DNA of 64,000 bases. Source: JAVEDQ01 sp035468175. Its GTDB lineage: Bacteria; Actinomycetota; Actinomycetes; Frankiales; Frankiaceae. How positions within the stretch are numbered: position 1 is the first letter of the stretch; the number at the start of each line of letters is the position of its first letter. Both the position numbers and the translations under genes were made by a program. This document shows positions 50,059 through 58,788 of the stretch, piece after piece. Below the pieces are notes generated by a model. The model did not search any database. It was not told the DNA's origin and was given only the letters and a program-made list of their open reading frames with translations. Location: the NCBI GenBank assembly GCA_035468175.1, contig DATITC010000016.1, forward strand, positions 1 through 64,000. The letters run 5' to 3'.

Positions 50059-51866
50059 GCGTCGAGACCCCGAGCAGCAGCGTCCCGAGTGGGGTGCCGA
50101 TCGATGACCCCGTCGACCGCGAGTGGGAGTCCGGCCTCGAACCCGCCGCCGTCCGCCGGGACCGCGAGGCCGCCGAGGCCAAGGCCGCCGGGACGCCGGC
50201 GCCCCGACGTCCGAAGGGAACGCGCTCGCGCGCCGTCGCCACCCTCGCCGCGGCCTGGCGGCAGCTGACCAGCATGCGCACCGCGCTGCTGCTGCTCCTG
50301 CTGCTGGCGGTGGCGGCCGTTCCGGGGTCGATCTTCCCGCAGCGTCCGGTCAACCCCCTGCGGGTCGACCAGTACCTGCAGCAGCACCCGAGCATCGGCC
50401 CGTTCCTCGACCGGCTGCACGCGTTCAACGTGTTCACCGCGCCGTGGTTCTCCGCGATCTACGTACTGCTCATGGTGTCGCTGGTCGGTTGCGTGGTGCC
50501 GCGGCTGCGGATGCACATCCGGACGCTGCTCGCGCCCCCGCCGAAGGCACCGGCGCACCCGGCCCGGCTGCCGGTCGGCACGTCCTGGACGACCGACCTT
50601 CCGCCGGACCAGGCTGTGGCCGAAGCACGCGCGGTGCTGCGCAAGGCCCGCTTCCGAGCCGTCCTCGGAGACCCCGCGAACGGCACCACCGTCGCCGCGG
50701 AGAAGGGCCTGCTGCGCGAGACCGGCAACCTGCTGTTCCACTTCTCGCTCATCGCGGTCCTGGTCGGCATCGCGATCGGCAGCCTGTTCGGCTACTCCGG
50801 CTCGGTCCTGGTGCCGGAGGGGCGGACGTTCACCAACACGCTGGTGGCCTACGACGCATTCACCCCCGGCGCCCGCGTGGACCAGGCCCGGCTGCAGCCG
50901 TTCTCGTTCACCCTCGATGACTTCTCCGCCCGGTACCGGGCCTCCGGTGAGCCGGCCGACTTCGTCGCCGCGCTGCACTACCGGACCGGGTTCGACGGGC
51001 CGGAGCACACCGGCGTCCTGAAGGTCAACAAGCCGCTGACGTTCGGGCAGACGAAGGTCTACCTGACCGGGCACGGCTACGCGCCGCACTTCGTCCTGCG
51101 CGACCGCACCGGCCGCGTGGTGTTCGACGACTACGTGCCCTGCACTCCCCGCGGCGGCACCGAACCCGTCCGGTCGTCCTGCACGGTGAAGATCCCGGAC
51201 GCCGGACTGGCGCCGAAAGGGCAGCTCAAGGTCCCGCAGCAGCTCGCCTTCCGTGCCTCGCTGATCGCGGACCCGGTGGGCGGGACGCCGGAGCTGAAAG
51301 GTCCGCAGCTGCAGCTTAGCTCGTTCGTCGGCGACCTGCACCTCGACGAAGGCACCCCGCAGAACGTCTACTCGCTCGACCCGAGCGGACTCGACCCCAT
51401 CCGCACCACCGGTGCCGGCGGTAGCAACCAGCTCATCCAGACGGTGAACGTCGGCCCCGGCCCGGACGGCACCGTCAGCGCGCTGCCCGACGGGCTGACC
51501 CTCAGCGTCGACGGCATCCGGGACTGGTCGGTGTTCGCGGTGAAGCACGACCCGGGCAAGAGCCTGGTGCTGATCGCTGCGGTGCTGCTGCTGATCGGAC
51601 TGGTGCTCACGCTCACCATCCGCCGACGGCGGATCTGGGTGCGGGCCGTGGCCGTCCCGGGCTCGTCTGGCGGGGCTGGCGGGGCTGAAGGGGCCGGCAC
51701 CGTCGGGGCGGCCCCCAGCCGTACGCTGCTAGAGGTCGGAGGAGTGGCCCGCGTGGGTGACATCTCCGCTGAGTTCGACGAGCTGGCGGCCCGCCTGCGG
51801 CACCGCCTGCCGGAGTCACCTGCACCATCGACCGCCGAACGGGAGACCCGTGTCGAAGCTCTCTGA
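50055..51866 (+). CDS. resB: ResB cytochrome c biogenesis protein
   Basis: A 603-residue membrane protein of system II. After a 65-residue N-terminal extension come membrane helices (LLLLLLLAVAAVPGSIFP; FHFSLIAVLVGIAIGSLFG), a large extracytoplasmic domain and a final helix (LVLIAAVLLLIGLVLTLTI). With CcsB it forms the heme-delivery and ligation machine. GTG at 50055 overlaps the ccdA stop. The ccsB frame begins 17 bases before its stop. Confidence 0.92.
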   Translation: MSVETPSSSVPSGVPIDDPVDREWESGLEPAAVRRDREAAEAKAAGTPAPRRPKGTRSRAVATLAAAWRQLTSMRTALLLLLLLAVAAVPGSIFPQRPVNPLRVDQYLQQHPSIGPFLDRLHAFNVFTAPWFSAIYVLLMVSLVGCVVPRLRMHIRTLLAPPPKAPAHPARLPVGTSWTTDLPPDQAVAEARAVLRKARFRAVLGDPANGTTVAAEKGLLRETGNLLFHFSLIAVLVGIAIGSLFGYSGSVLVPEGRTFTNTLVAYDAFTPGARVDQARLQPFSFTLDDFSARYRASGEPADFVAALHYRTGFDGPEHTGVLKVNKPLTFGQTKVYLTGHGYAPHFVLRDRTGRVVFDDYVPCTPRGGTEPVRSSCTVKIPDAGLAPKGQLKVPQQLAFRASLIADPVGGTPELKGPQLQLSSFVGDLHLDEGTPQNVYSLDPSGLDPIRTTGAGGSNQLIQTVNVGPGPDGTVSALPDGLTLSVDGIRDWSVFAVKHDPGKSLVLIAAVLLLIGLVLTLTIRRRRIWVRAVAVPGSSGGAGGAEGAGTVGAAPSRTLLEVGGVARVGDISAEFDELAARLRHRLPESPAPSTAERETRVEAL

Positions 51867-52890
51867 CCACCTGTTCCTGGTCACCATCCTGGTCTACGCG
51901 GTCGCGATGGTGGCCTTCGCGGCCGACCTCGCCTTCCGTCGCCAGGTCGTGCCGATCTTCCGCTCCGGCGACGTGATCAGGCGGACCCCGCAGGCGACCC
52001 GGGTGGACGAGCGCGAGCTCGTCGGGGCCGGGGTCTCGACGGGACCTGGTGGCCGGAGCAGCTCGCTGCCGGTCGACCCGCCCCGCTCCTCTGCGGCATC
52101 GGCCGGATCGTCGGGCGCCGGTGGACCGGGAGAGGGTGACGACGCCGGCGGACACTTCACGTGGCTGGCCCGCGCTGCGGTGGGCCTCACCGCGCTCGGT
52201 TGGCTGATCCACCTCGCCACCATCGTCACCCGGGGCATCGCCGCCCGGCGGGTGCCGTGGGGCAACATGTTCGAGTTCTCCACGGTCGCGGCGTTCATCT
52301 GCGTGACGGCGTTCCTGGTCCTGCTCGCGAAGCAGCGGGCCCGCTGGCTCGGCACCTTCGTCCTGCTGCCGGTGGTGCTCTACCTCGGCCTCGCGGGGAC
52401 CGTGCTCTACAAGTCGGCCGGCCCGCTGGTGCCGGCGCTGAACTCGTACTGGCTGAAGATCCACGTCCTCGCCGCCATCACCGCGAGCGGCCTGTTCTTC
52501 GTGAGCGGCATCGTGGCCCTGCTGTACCTGGCGAAGAGCTACCGGCCGGACGGCCCGATGCTTTCCCGCCTCCCGGCCGCGGAGAAGCTCGACCGGATCA
52601 CCTACGGCATCGTCGCTCTGTCCTTTCCGATCTGGACCTTCGCGGTCATCGCGGGTGCCATCTGGGCCGAGGCGGCGTGGGGCCGGTACTGGGGCTGGGA
52701 CCCGAAGGAGACCTGGTCGTTCATCACCTGGGTCATCTACGCCGGTTACCTGCACGCCCGCTCCACCGCCGGCTGGCGCGGCCGCCGGGCCGCCTGGTTC
52801 GCGGTCGCTGCCTTCGCCGCGTTGATCGTGAACTACTACGTGGTCAACATCTGGATCGTCGGCCTGCACAGCTACGCCGGCGTGGGCTAG
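51850..52890 (+). CDS. ccsB: CcsA/CcsB cytochrome c synthase component
   Basis: A 346-residue membrane protein. The tryptophan-rich heme-handling WWD domain is visible as WGRYWGWDPKETWSFITW, with His residues in flanking loops. An Ala/Ser/Gly-rich insertion of about 60 residues lies between helices one and two. GTG at 51850 has GGGAG upstream and overlaps resB by 17 bases. It completes the resA-ccdA-resB-ccsB operon. Confidence 0.93.
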   Translation: MSKLSDHLFLVTILVYAVAMVAFAADLAFRRQVVPIFRSGDVIRRTPQATRVDERELVGAGVSTGPGGRSSSLPVDPPRSSAASAGSSGAGGPGEGDDAGGHFTWLARAAVGLTALGWLIHLATIVTRGIAARRVPWGNMFEFSTVAAFICVTAFLVLLAKQRARWLGTFVLLPVVLYLGLAGTVLYKSAGPLVPALNSYWLKIHVLAAITASGLFFVSGIVALLYLAKSYRPDGPMLSRLPAAEKLDRITYGIVALSFPIWTFAVIAGAIWAEAAWGRYWGWDPKETWSFITWVIYAGYLHARSTAGWRGRRAAWFAVAAFAALIVNYYVVNIWIVGLHSYAGVG

Positions 52891-52928
52891 TACCGGAATC
52901 GGAGGCTCTCACCTGACAGAATCGCTGC

Positions 52929-54380
52929 GTGGCATCGACGCCGGCTGATCTCCGCGACTTCCTCCGCGCACTCGAGCGCGAGGGTGACCTGAAGCGCATC
53001 CGGGCCGAGGTCGATCCATACCTCGAGGTCGCCGAGATCACCCAGCGCGTGGTCCGCGGGCAGGGCCCGGCGCTGCTGTTCGAGAACGTCCGTGGCTCGT
53101 CGATGCCGCTGGCGATGAACGTGTTCGGCACCGAGCGGAGGATGGCGAAAGCCCTCGGGGTGGAGCGCCTCGACGAGATCGGCGATCGGATCGCCGGCCT
53201 CCTCAAGCCCGAGCTGCCGCAGGGCTGGGGCGGCATGCGGGAGGCGTTCGGCAAGCTCGCCAGCCTCCGCGCCGTCCCGCCGAAGAAGGTCAGCACGGCA
53301 CCGTGCCAGGACGTCGTCCTCACGGGCCCGGACGTCGACCTGACCCTTCTCCCCGGCATCCAGGCCTGGCCGGACGACGGCGGCATCTTCCTCAACCTCG
53401 GCCTCACCCACACGAAGCACCCCGAGACCGGCGCCCGCAACCTCGGCATGTATCGGCTTCAGCAGCACGACGAGCGCACCCTCGGCATGCACTGGCAGAT
53501 CCACAAGGACTCCAACGCCCACCACGCGGTCGCCGAGCGCCGCGGGGAGCGGTTGCCGGTCGCCATCGCGTTCGGCTGCGACCCGGCCATCACTTACGCC
53601 GCCAGCGCGCCGCTCCCCCCGGAGATCGACGAGTACCTGTTCGCGGGATTCCTCCGCGGGTCGCGGGTCGAGATGGTCGACTGCCTCACCGTGCCGCTGC
53701 AGGTCCCGGCGCACGCCCAGATCGTCGTCGAGGGCTGGCTCGAGCCCGGCACCCGGCTGCCGGAGGGTCCATTCGGCGATCACACCGGCTTCTACACACC
53801 GGTCGAGCCGTTCCCCGCGTTGACCATCGACTGCATGACGATGCAGCGCGAGCCGGTGTTCCAGACGATCGTCGTCGGTCGCCCGCCGCAGGAGGACGGG
53901 CCGATCGGCAAGGCGACCGAGCGCATCTTCCTGCCGCTGATCCGCCTCACCGTGCCGGAGATCGTCGACTACGACCTCCCGGTCGAGGGCGTGTTCCACA
54001 ACTGCTGCATCGTCTCGATCGACAAGCGCTACCCGAAGCACGCGCAGAAGGTCATGAACGCGATCTGGGGAGCAGGGTTGCTGTCGCTCTCGAAGCTGAT
54101 CGTCGTGGTCGATGCCGACTGCAACGTGCACGACTACTCCGAGGTGGCCTGGCGGGCCTTCGGCAACGTCGACTATCGGCACGACCTGCTGACGAGCATC
54201 GGCCCGGTCGACCACCTGGACCACGGCTCGTACACCCAGTTCTGGGGCGGAAAGGCCGGCCTCGACGCCACCCGCAAGCTGCCGACCGAGGGCTACGACC
54301 GCGGCTGGCCGGCGGAGTGCGTCATGGACCCGGGGATGGTGGCCCAGGTGGACCGGCGGTGGACGGAGCTGGGCTTGTGA
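52929..54380 (+). CDS. ubiD: UbiD-family decarboxylase, futalosine menaquinone pathway
   Basis: A 483-residue UbiD family decarboxylase using prenylated FMN made by UbiX. The family pattern includes HWQIHKDSNAHHAVAERRGE and the E-x-R-x-E type catalytic region around AERRGERLPVAIAFG. Together with the UbiA-like, UbiX and MqnE genes nearby it probably acts after dihydroxy-6-naphthoate prenylation in menaquinone synthesis. GTG at 52929 follows CAGAAT by six bases, so the mRNA may be leaderless. Confidence 0.87.
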   Translation: MASTPADLRDFLRALEREGDLKRIRAEVDPYLEVAEITQRVVRGQGPALLFENVRGSSMPLAMNVFGTERRMAKALGVERLDEIGDRIAGLLKPELPQGWGGMREAFGKLASLRAVPPKKVSTAPCQDVVLTGPDVDLTLLPGIQAWPDDGGIFLNLGLTHTKHPETGARNLGMYRLQQHDERTLGMHWQIHKDSNAHHAVAERRGERLPVAIAFGCDPAITYAASAPLPPEIDEYLFAGFLRGSRVEMVDCLTVPLQVPAHAQIVVEGWLEPGTRLPEGPFGDHTGFYTPVEPFPALTIDCMTMQREPVFQTIVVGRPPQEDGPIGKATERIFLPLIRLTVPEIVDYDLPVEGVFHNCCIVSIDKRYPKHAQKVMNAIWGAGLLSLSKLIVVVDADCNVHDYSEVAWRAFGNVDYRHDLLTSIGPVDHLDHGSYTQFWGGKAGLDATRKLPTEGYDRGWPAECVMDPGMVAQVDRRWTELGL

Positions 54381-54398
54381 AGGAGCTGGGCTTGTGAG
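54365..54398 (+). repeat. 17-base duplication creating a mini-ORF between ubiD and ubiA
   Basis: GGAGCTGGGCTTGTGA is duplicated with a 17-base period. The first copy ends ubiD and starts a GTG mini-ORF (VKELGL) at 54377; the second ends that mini-ORF at the GTG start of the prenyltransferase gene (54394). Confidence 0.9.
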
Positions 54399-55302
54399 CG
54401 CGGCAAATCCCGCCCTCGGCTCGAGCGCCGGGAACCCGGTGAAGGCGTTCTTACGGCTGGTGATGATCGAGCACTCGATCTTCGCGCTGCCGTTCGCCTA
54501 CCTCGCTGTGCTGGCCGCGTCGTACAGCGTCGACCGGTCGGTGCACTGGGACGCGCTGCTCCTGGTCACCGTCGCGATGGTCGCGGCCCGGACATTCGCG
54601 ATGGCGTTCAACCGGATCATCGACCGAGAACTCGACGCCCGGAACCCGCGGACCGCCTCCCGCGAACTGGTCACCGGCGCCGTCGCCGTGCGGACCGCCG
54701 TCGTCGGCTCCGTCGTCGCCTTGATCGTCTTCCTTGTCGCCGCGGCGCTGCTGTCCCCGCTCTGCCTGGTGCTGGCCCCGATCGCCCTGGCGCTGCTCGC
54801 GCTCTACCCCTACGGCAAGCGCTTCACCTGGCTCTGCCACGGCATCCTCGGGCTCGCGCAGGCCGTCGGACCCATCGGCGCGTGGATCGCCGTGACCGAC
54901 CGGTGGAGCTGGGACGCGGTCTTGCTCGGGCTGGCGGTCGGCCTGTGGATCGGCGGCTTCGACCTGATCTACGCCCTGCAGGACCTCGACTCGGACCGGG
55001 CCGGCGGCGTCTACTCGCTGCCCGCGCGCTTCGGGCCGGTGGTCGCGCTGCGGGTCTCGCAGGTGGCCCACCTCGTGACGCTGGCGTTGTTCGTCGCCTA
55101 CGGTGTCGGCATCGGGGCGGGGGTGTTGTGGTTCGTCGGGGTCGCCCTGGTCGCGGTCGCGTTCGCCTACGAGCACAGCATTGTGGCGCCTAATGACCTC
55201 TCTCGGGTCAACCGGGCGTTCTTCACCACCAACGGCTTCGTCGGCATCGCGCTGTTCGTGTTCGGCCTCGCCGACCTCGTGGTGCGTGGGCTCGGCGTCT
55301 GA
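54394..55302 (+). CDS. mqnP: UbiA-family prenyltransferase (MqnP-like)
   Basis: A 302-residue membrane prenyltransferase with about nine helices. The Asp-rich motifs NRIIDRELDARN (about residues 72-83) and ALQDLDSDRAGG (second) bind prenyl diphosphate magnesium. In this context it should prenylate 1,4-dihydroxy-6-naphthoate. GTG at 54394 has an AAGGAG site inside the duplicated junction with ubiD. It resembles the Streptomyces cluster of ubiD, ubiA, ubiX and mqnE. Confidence 0.88.
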   Translation: MSAANPALGSSAGNPVKAFLRLVMIEHSIFALPFAYLAVLAASYSVDRSVHWDALLLVTVAMVAARTFAMAFNRIIDRELDARNPRTASRELVTGAVAVRTAVVGSVVALIVFLVAAALLSPLCLVLAPIALALLALYPYGKRFTWLCHGILGLAQAVGPIGAWIAVTDRWSWDAVLLGLAVGLWIGGFDLIYALQDLDSDRAGGVYSLPARFGPVVALRVSQVAHLVTLALFVAYGVGIGAGVLWFVGVALVAVAFAYEHSIVAPNDLSRVNRAFFTTNGFVGIALFVFGLADLVVRGLGV

Positions 55303-55306
55303 CCCG

Positions 55307-55942
55307 GTGGACCAGCTGTCGGAGTCGGAGCCGGAGTCGGAGCCTCCCGGCCTTGGCCCACATCCGCTGCCCTGGCCGGACGACCCGCGCCTCGACCCGG
55401 AGCTTCTCGCCGAGGGCGACCGCCGCAACGTCGTCGACGGCTACCGCTACTGGCGGCGGGAGGCGGTCGTCGCCGACCTGGACCTCCGCCGGCACCCCTT
55501 CCACGTCGCCATCGAGAACTGGCAGCACGACCTGAACATCGGGACGGTCGTGCGCAACGCCAACGCATTCCTCGCCGCCGAGGTGCACATCGTCGGCCGC
55601 CGGCGCTGGAACCGCCGCGGCGCGATGGTGACCGACCGGTACCAGCATGTGCGACATCACGACGACGTCGGCGCGCTGGCCGAATGGGCGGCTGCCACGC
55701 AACTGCCACTGATCGGCATCGACCTCCTCCCCGGTTCCCGGTCCATCGTCAGCGCCGAACTACCCCGGACCTGCGTGCTGCTGTTCGGGCAGGAGGGGCC
55801 GGGGCTGTCCGAGGAGGCGCGGCGGCGCTCCGCGTCGGTGCTGCACATCCCGCAGGTCGGTTCCACGCGTTCGATCAACGCCGGCGTCGCCTCCGGGATC
55901 GCCATGTACGAGTGGCTCCGCCGGTACGCCCGGGAGAGCTGA
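55307..55942 (+). CDS. SpoU/TrmH-family RNA 2'-O-methyltransferase
   Basis: A 211-residue SPOUT methyltransferase that modifies rRNA or tRNA ribose. The knot motifs are visible: VAIENWQHDLNIGTVVRNAN, CVLLFGQEGPGLSEEA and HIPQVGSTRSINAGVASGIA. The start GTG at 55307 lies four bases after the prenyltransferase stop; no good ribosome-binding site is seen. The first 25 residues are Ser/Glu/Pro-rich. Target RNA unknown. Confidence 0.88.
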   Translation: MDQLSESEPESEPPGLGPHPLPWPDDPRLDPELLAEGDRRNVVDGYRYWRREAVVADLDLRRHPFHVAIENWQHDLNIGTVVRNANAFLAAEVHIVGRRRWNRRGAMVTDRYQHVRHHDDVGALAEWAAATQLPLIGIDLLPGSRSIVSAELPRTCVLLFGQEGPGLSEEARRRSASVLHIPQVGSTRSINAGVASGIAMYEWLRRYARES

Positions 55943-55985
55943 GACCACTTCCGCCGGCAACCTGGCTCAGGTAGAACCGGAGGTC

Positions 55986-56684
55986 ATGACGTCGCGACAC
56001 GGCCGGCCCAGTCTCATGCGGCCCAGTCCCATGCGACCCAAGCCCATGCGACCCAAGCCCATGCGGCCCAGTCCCATGCGCCGGTTCGATCCGCGCAAGC
56101 TGGGCGCGCTCGAGTGCGCCGCGTGGGTGGCCTACTACCGGCGGGACTGGCGTCGGGTGCTCGGCGCCGCTGTCGGGATGGTGCGGGTCGGCTTCCGGAT
56201 GTCGTGGCCTCGGACCCTGTACGGGGCCGCGCTGGTGCTCCGGGCCAACCAGGTCTGGGCGCCGTACCCGGACAACGACCCAGACGCAGCGCGTCGGCTG
56301 ATGGAGCGCTTCTACCGACTGGTCGCCCGGACGCACGACGAGACGTTCGACGTGGTTCGCGCCGCCGAGCTGGAGGTCGAGTGGTGGCGGGTGCACCGGC
56401 ACGGCCAGCGGGATGAGCCCGACCAGCCGCCGAACGCGCTGATCGACGCGTTGACCGCGCTGTACGCCCACGTCTACCAGGAAGAGCCGGAATTGGTCCG
56501 TCCGGCGGCAGCTGCCCGAGCCGAGGCGATGTTCGTCTCCGACGCGTGGGTGGCGGCGGGAGCCGACCCCCACAGCACCGCTATCGAGGCCGAGCGGGCG
56601 GCTCTGACCAGGTCGTATGCGTTGCTACTCGGAGCCGTCCACCGACTCCCCGGGGCGGATGGAGAACGGCCCCGCGGGGTGTAA
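55986..56684 (+). CDS. conserved hypothetical protein with MRPxP N-terminal repeats
   Basis: A 232-residue protein. Residues 9-31 consist of five repeated units (RPSLM, RPSPM, RPKPM, RPKPM, RPSPM) from 15-base tandem repeats; each contains an in-frame ATG, so the true start could be internal (MRRFDPRKLG). The rest is helical, Trp/Arg-rich (AAWVAYYRRDWRRVLGAAVG), with no known motif but the look of a conserved actinobacterial family. A TAGAAC -10-like element lies eight bases before the first ATG. Confidence 0.65.
   Translation: MTSRHGRPSLMRPSPMRPKPMRPKPMRPSPMRRFDPRKLGALECAAWVAYYRRDWRRVLGAAVGMVRVGFRMSWPRTLYGAALVLRANQVWAPYPDNDPDAARRLMERFYRLVARTHDETFDVVRAAELEVEWWRVHRHGQRDEPDQPPNALIDALTALYAHVYQEEPELVRPAAAARAEAMFVSDAWVAAGADPHSTAIEAERAALTRSYALLLGAVHRLPGADGERPRGV
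56005..56079 (+). repeat. five 15-base tandem repeats
   Basis: Five adjacent copies of GGCCCAGTCCCATGC or GACCCAAGCCCATGC at the 5' end of a hypothetical gene, adding pentapeptide units and alternative ATG codons in frame. Confidence 0.95.
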
Positions 56685-56731
56685 TCCGAGGAACATTTGT
56701 CGGGCGCTTCATGTTGGGTAGGGTTGTCGCC

Positions 56732-56865
56732 GACAACAGATGTGCCGGCTCGATCCATGGCCCCCGGACCCAAACACGTCGCTTCGAGCGACACCACGCC
56801 GTGAGGCAGACCTGGCGGGTCGGCGCACGACAGCCCCGGACTTCGGTCCGGGGCTCTCGTGTTTC
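56732..56865 (+). ncRNA. candidate small RNA with intrinsic terminator
   Basis: A promoter-like TTGTCG and TAGGGT (16-base spacing, about 56700-56727) precede a stretch without a convincing gene. It contains a hairpin GTCGC-TTCGA-GCGAC near 56778-56792 and ends in a perfect terminator at 56832-56855. This would give a transcript of about 130 bases. No Rfam family can be named by eye, although C-rich loops invite comparison with actinobacterial 6C RNA. Confidence 0.42.
56832..56855 (+). terminator. perfect hairpin terminator
   Basis: AGCCCCGGAC-TTCG-GTCCGGGGCT, a 10-base perfect stem with a stable UUCG loop, followed by CTCGTGTTT. It lies between a plus-strand gene and a minus-strand gene and could serve both or a small RNA. 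Confidence 0.88.
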
Positions 56866-56891
56866 TGGGGCCGGCCACCCCGCGGCGCCGG

Positions 56892-57236
56892 CTAGTCCGC
56901 GGCGCGCTTGGAGCGTCGCCGGGGACCGGTCCGGGGATAGCGCTGCTGATTGCCGGGCTCGAGGTCGGCCAGCGCGCCGCGCAGCAGCTGCAACGCGTTC
57001 CGGGACAGCGCGTCCGCCTCGACCGCCGACAGGTCGAGTTCGGCGGCAACCCCGGGCCATCCCTCGGCGTAGCCGAAGGCGGTGACGGCCGCGGCCCGCT
57101 CCTGCGCCGGCAGCCGTGACAGGGCTTCCTCGAGCCGATCGAGCAGTTCGGCCTCGGGCGTGCCGGAGCTGCTCGGGGCGAGGTTCTCGATGACGTCGCT
57201 CGAGAGCGGCCGCAGCCTGGGCTTCCGTTCTGTCAC
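56892..57236 (-). CDS. small sigma-region-4-like helical protein
   Basis: A 114-residue protein. Residues about 28-92 resemble sigma-70 region 4 (LLDRLEEALSRLPAQERAAA, then VEADALSRNALQLLRGAL), but without a sigma region 2. The C-terminus is basic (RYPRTGPRRRSKRAAD). It may bind DNA or act as a sigma-like adaptor. GTG at 57236 starts nine bases from the divergent kinase gene, inside the palindrome CACGATTCCATCGTG. Function unknown. Confidence 0.65.
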   Translation of the reverse strand: MTERKPRLRPLSSDVIENLAPSSSGTPEAELLDRLEEALSRLPAQERAAAVTAFGYAEGWPGVAAELDLSAVEADALSRNALQLLRGALADLEPGNQQRYPRTGPRRRSKRAAD

Positions 57237-57245
57237 GATTCCATC

Positions 57246-57863
57246 GTGCCTGCCGACCGCCCTTCATGTGCAGCGATCTGGGTTGTCGCCGGCGCGCCCG
57301 GCGCCGGTAAGAGCACCGTGGTTCCGCTGCTGCTCGCCCGGTTGCGGCCGGTTCCCGCCCGGCTCGACAAGGACACGATGTTCGGCGGCTTCGCCGGCGC
57401 GGTGCTGGACGCAGCCGGACGTCCGGTCGGCGAGCGCGAGGGCCCTTGGTACGACGAGCACGTCAAGGTGCATGAGTACGCCGGGATGACGGCGACGGCG
57501 CGGCAGATCCGCGGACCCGGCTGTCCGGTGCTGCTCGAGGCGCCGTTCACCTCGCAGATCCGCGACCCGAGCCGGTGGGCGGCCTGGGTTGCCGAACTGG
57601 GCGGCGAGCCGGTGCGCCTCGTCTGGATCGGCTGCTCGGCCGCGGTGCTGCGTGACCGGATCGAGCAGCGGGCGCGGCCGCAGGACGCCGGCAAGCTCGC
57701 CGACTACGAGGCCTGGTCGAGCCGCATGCAGCCGGACGTGCCGCCGCCGATCCCGCACCTCGCCCTGGACAACACCGGCACCGAGCACGACCTCCGCGAG
57801 CAGATCGATCGCCTCGTTCGCAACCTGACCGCCGGGGGCGCCGACCGCCGGTGGGATGTCTAG
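57246..57863 (+). CDS. P-loop AAA/kinase-like ATPase
   Basis: A 205-residue ATP-binding protein with a Walker A motif GAPGAGKST near residue 16 and a pattern of AAA_33/nucleoside-kinase-like domains (DKDTMFGGFAG, LEAPFTSQIRD, DRIEQRARPQDAGK). It probably phosphorylates a small molecule. GTG at 57246 forms a palindrome with the start of the divergent gene. Its stop codon TAG forms part of the -10 of the following SDR gene. Confidence 0.8.
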   Translation: MPADRPSCAAIWVVAGAPGAGKSTVVPLLLARLRPVPARLDKDTMFGGFAGAVLDAAGRPVGEREGPWYDEHVKVHEYAGMTATARQIRGPGCPVLLEAPFTSQIRDPSRWAAWVAELGGEPVRLVWIGCSAAVLRDRIEQRARPQDAGKLADYEAWSSRMQPDVPPPIPHLALDNTGTEHDLREQIDRLVRNLTAGGADRRWDV

Positions 57864-57873
57864 CCTCTCCGGC

Positions 57874-58659
57874 ATGGGAGCTCTGGACGGTCGGGTCGCG
57901 CTGGTCACCGGCGGTGGTAGAGGGTTGGGCCGGGCGGTTGCGCAGGCGCTCGCCGAGCGAGGTGCCGCTGTCGCCGTCGGCGCCCGATCCACGGAGGAAG
58001 TGGACTCGGTGGCCGGCGAGCTGCGGGAGGCCGGGTACTCCGCGACGAGCGTCCCGCTGGACGTCTCCGACCCGGCATCCGTCGAGAACGCGGTGCGGCG
58101 CGTCGCCGACGAGCTCGGCACAGTCGACATCCTGGTCAACAACGCGGGCGTGGTGTGGCCGCTCGGGATGCTGCTGAAGGTCGACGCCGACGAGTGGGAG
58201 CAGTCGATCGATATCAACCTCACCGGCGCCGTCCGCTGCATCCGCGCCGTGCTGCCGGGCATGCTCGAACGTGGCTTCGGCCGGATCGTGAACATGAGCA
58301 GCGGCGCCGCGGCCGGTCCCGGCATGCCGGCGGCCAGCGCCTATTCGGTGGGCAAGGCCGGGCTCGACATGGTGACGGCGAACCTGGCTGACGAGCTCTC
58401 CGGCAGCGGCGTGTGCATCAACGGGGTCCGGCCCGGCGTGGTCGACACGTCGATGCAGGACTACATGCGGAGCCTGCCGCGGGAGCAGGTCGGCGCCGCG
58501 TTCTACAACAAGTTCCACGGGCTGCACGAGCGGGGCGAGCTCAGCGGTCCGGGTCCGGCGGCGCAGCTGATCGTGCTACTGGCCAGCAGCGACCGCACCG
58601 GGCAGACGCTGGACGTGCGGGACGAGGAGACCAAGCAGCTTATCGACGGCATTGCGTGA
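57874..58659 (+). CDS. short-chain dehydrogenase/reductase
   Basis: A 261-residue SDR oxidoreductase. NAD(P)-binding GGGRGLGRAVA, NNAGVVWPLG and the catalytic YSVGKAG (Tyr-x3-Lys) are present. ATG at 57874 follows TAGCCT (57861-57866) by seven bases. Substrate unknown. It lies just before the flavin prenyltransferase gene, but no metabolic link is evident. Confidence 0.88.
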   Translation: MGALDGRVALVTGGGRGLGRAVAQALAERGAAVAVGARSTEEVDSVAGELREAGYSATSVPLDVSDPASVENAVRRVADELGTVDILVNNAGVVWPLGMLLKVDADEWEQSIDINLTGAVRCIRAVLPGMLERGFGRIVNMSSGAAAGPGMPAASAYSVGKAGLDMVTANLADELSGSGVCINGVRPGVVDTSMQDYMRSLPREQVGAAFYNKFHGLHERGELSGPGPAAQLIVLLASSDRTGQTLDVRDEETKQLIDGIA

Positions 58660-58788
58660 GAACTCGGCGCGGAACGGCTCGCGGGAGCCGACAAATCCGT
58701 ACGAATCGGGCGCTCAACACTGGTTCCGCGGAGAGTTTGCACACTGCCCGGGCAGCCGGCGGGTTTCTCGGAGCGGCATGCTGAACAC

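Noticed and set aside
56685..56891. 6C RNA or other named Rfam family
   Set aside because: C-rich loops are suggestive, but I could not match the two-hairpin six-C consensus by eye; kept only as an unnamed candidate.
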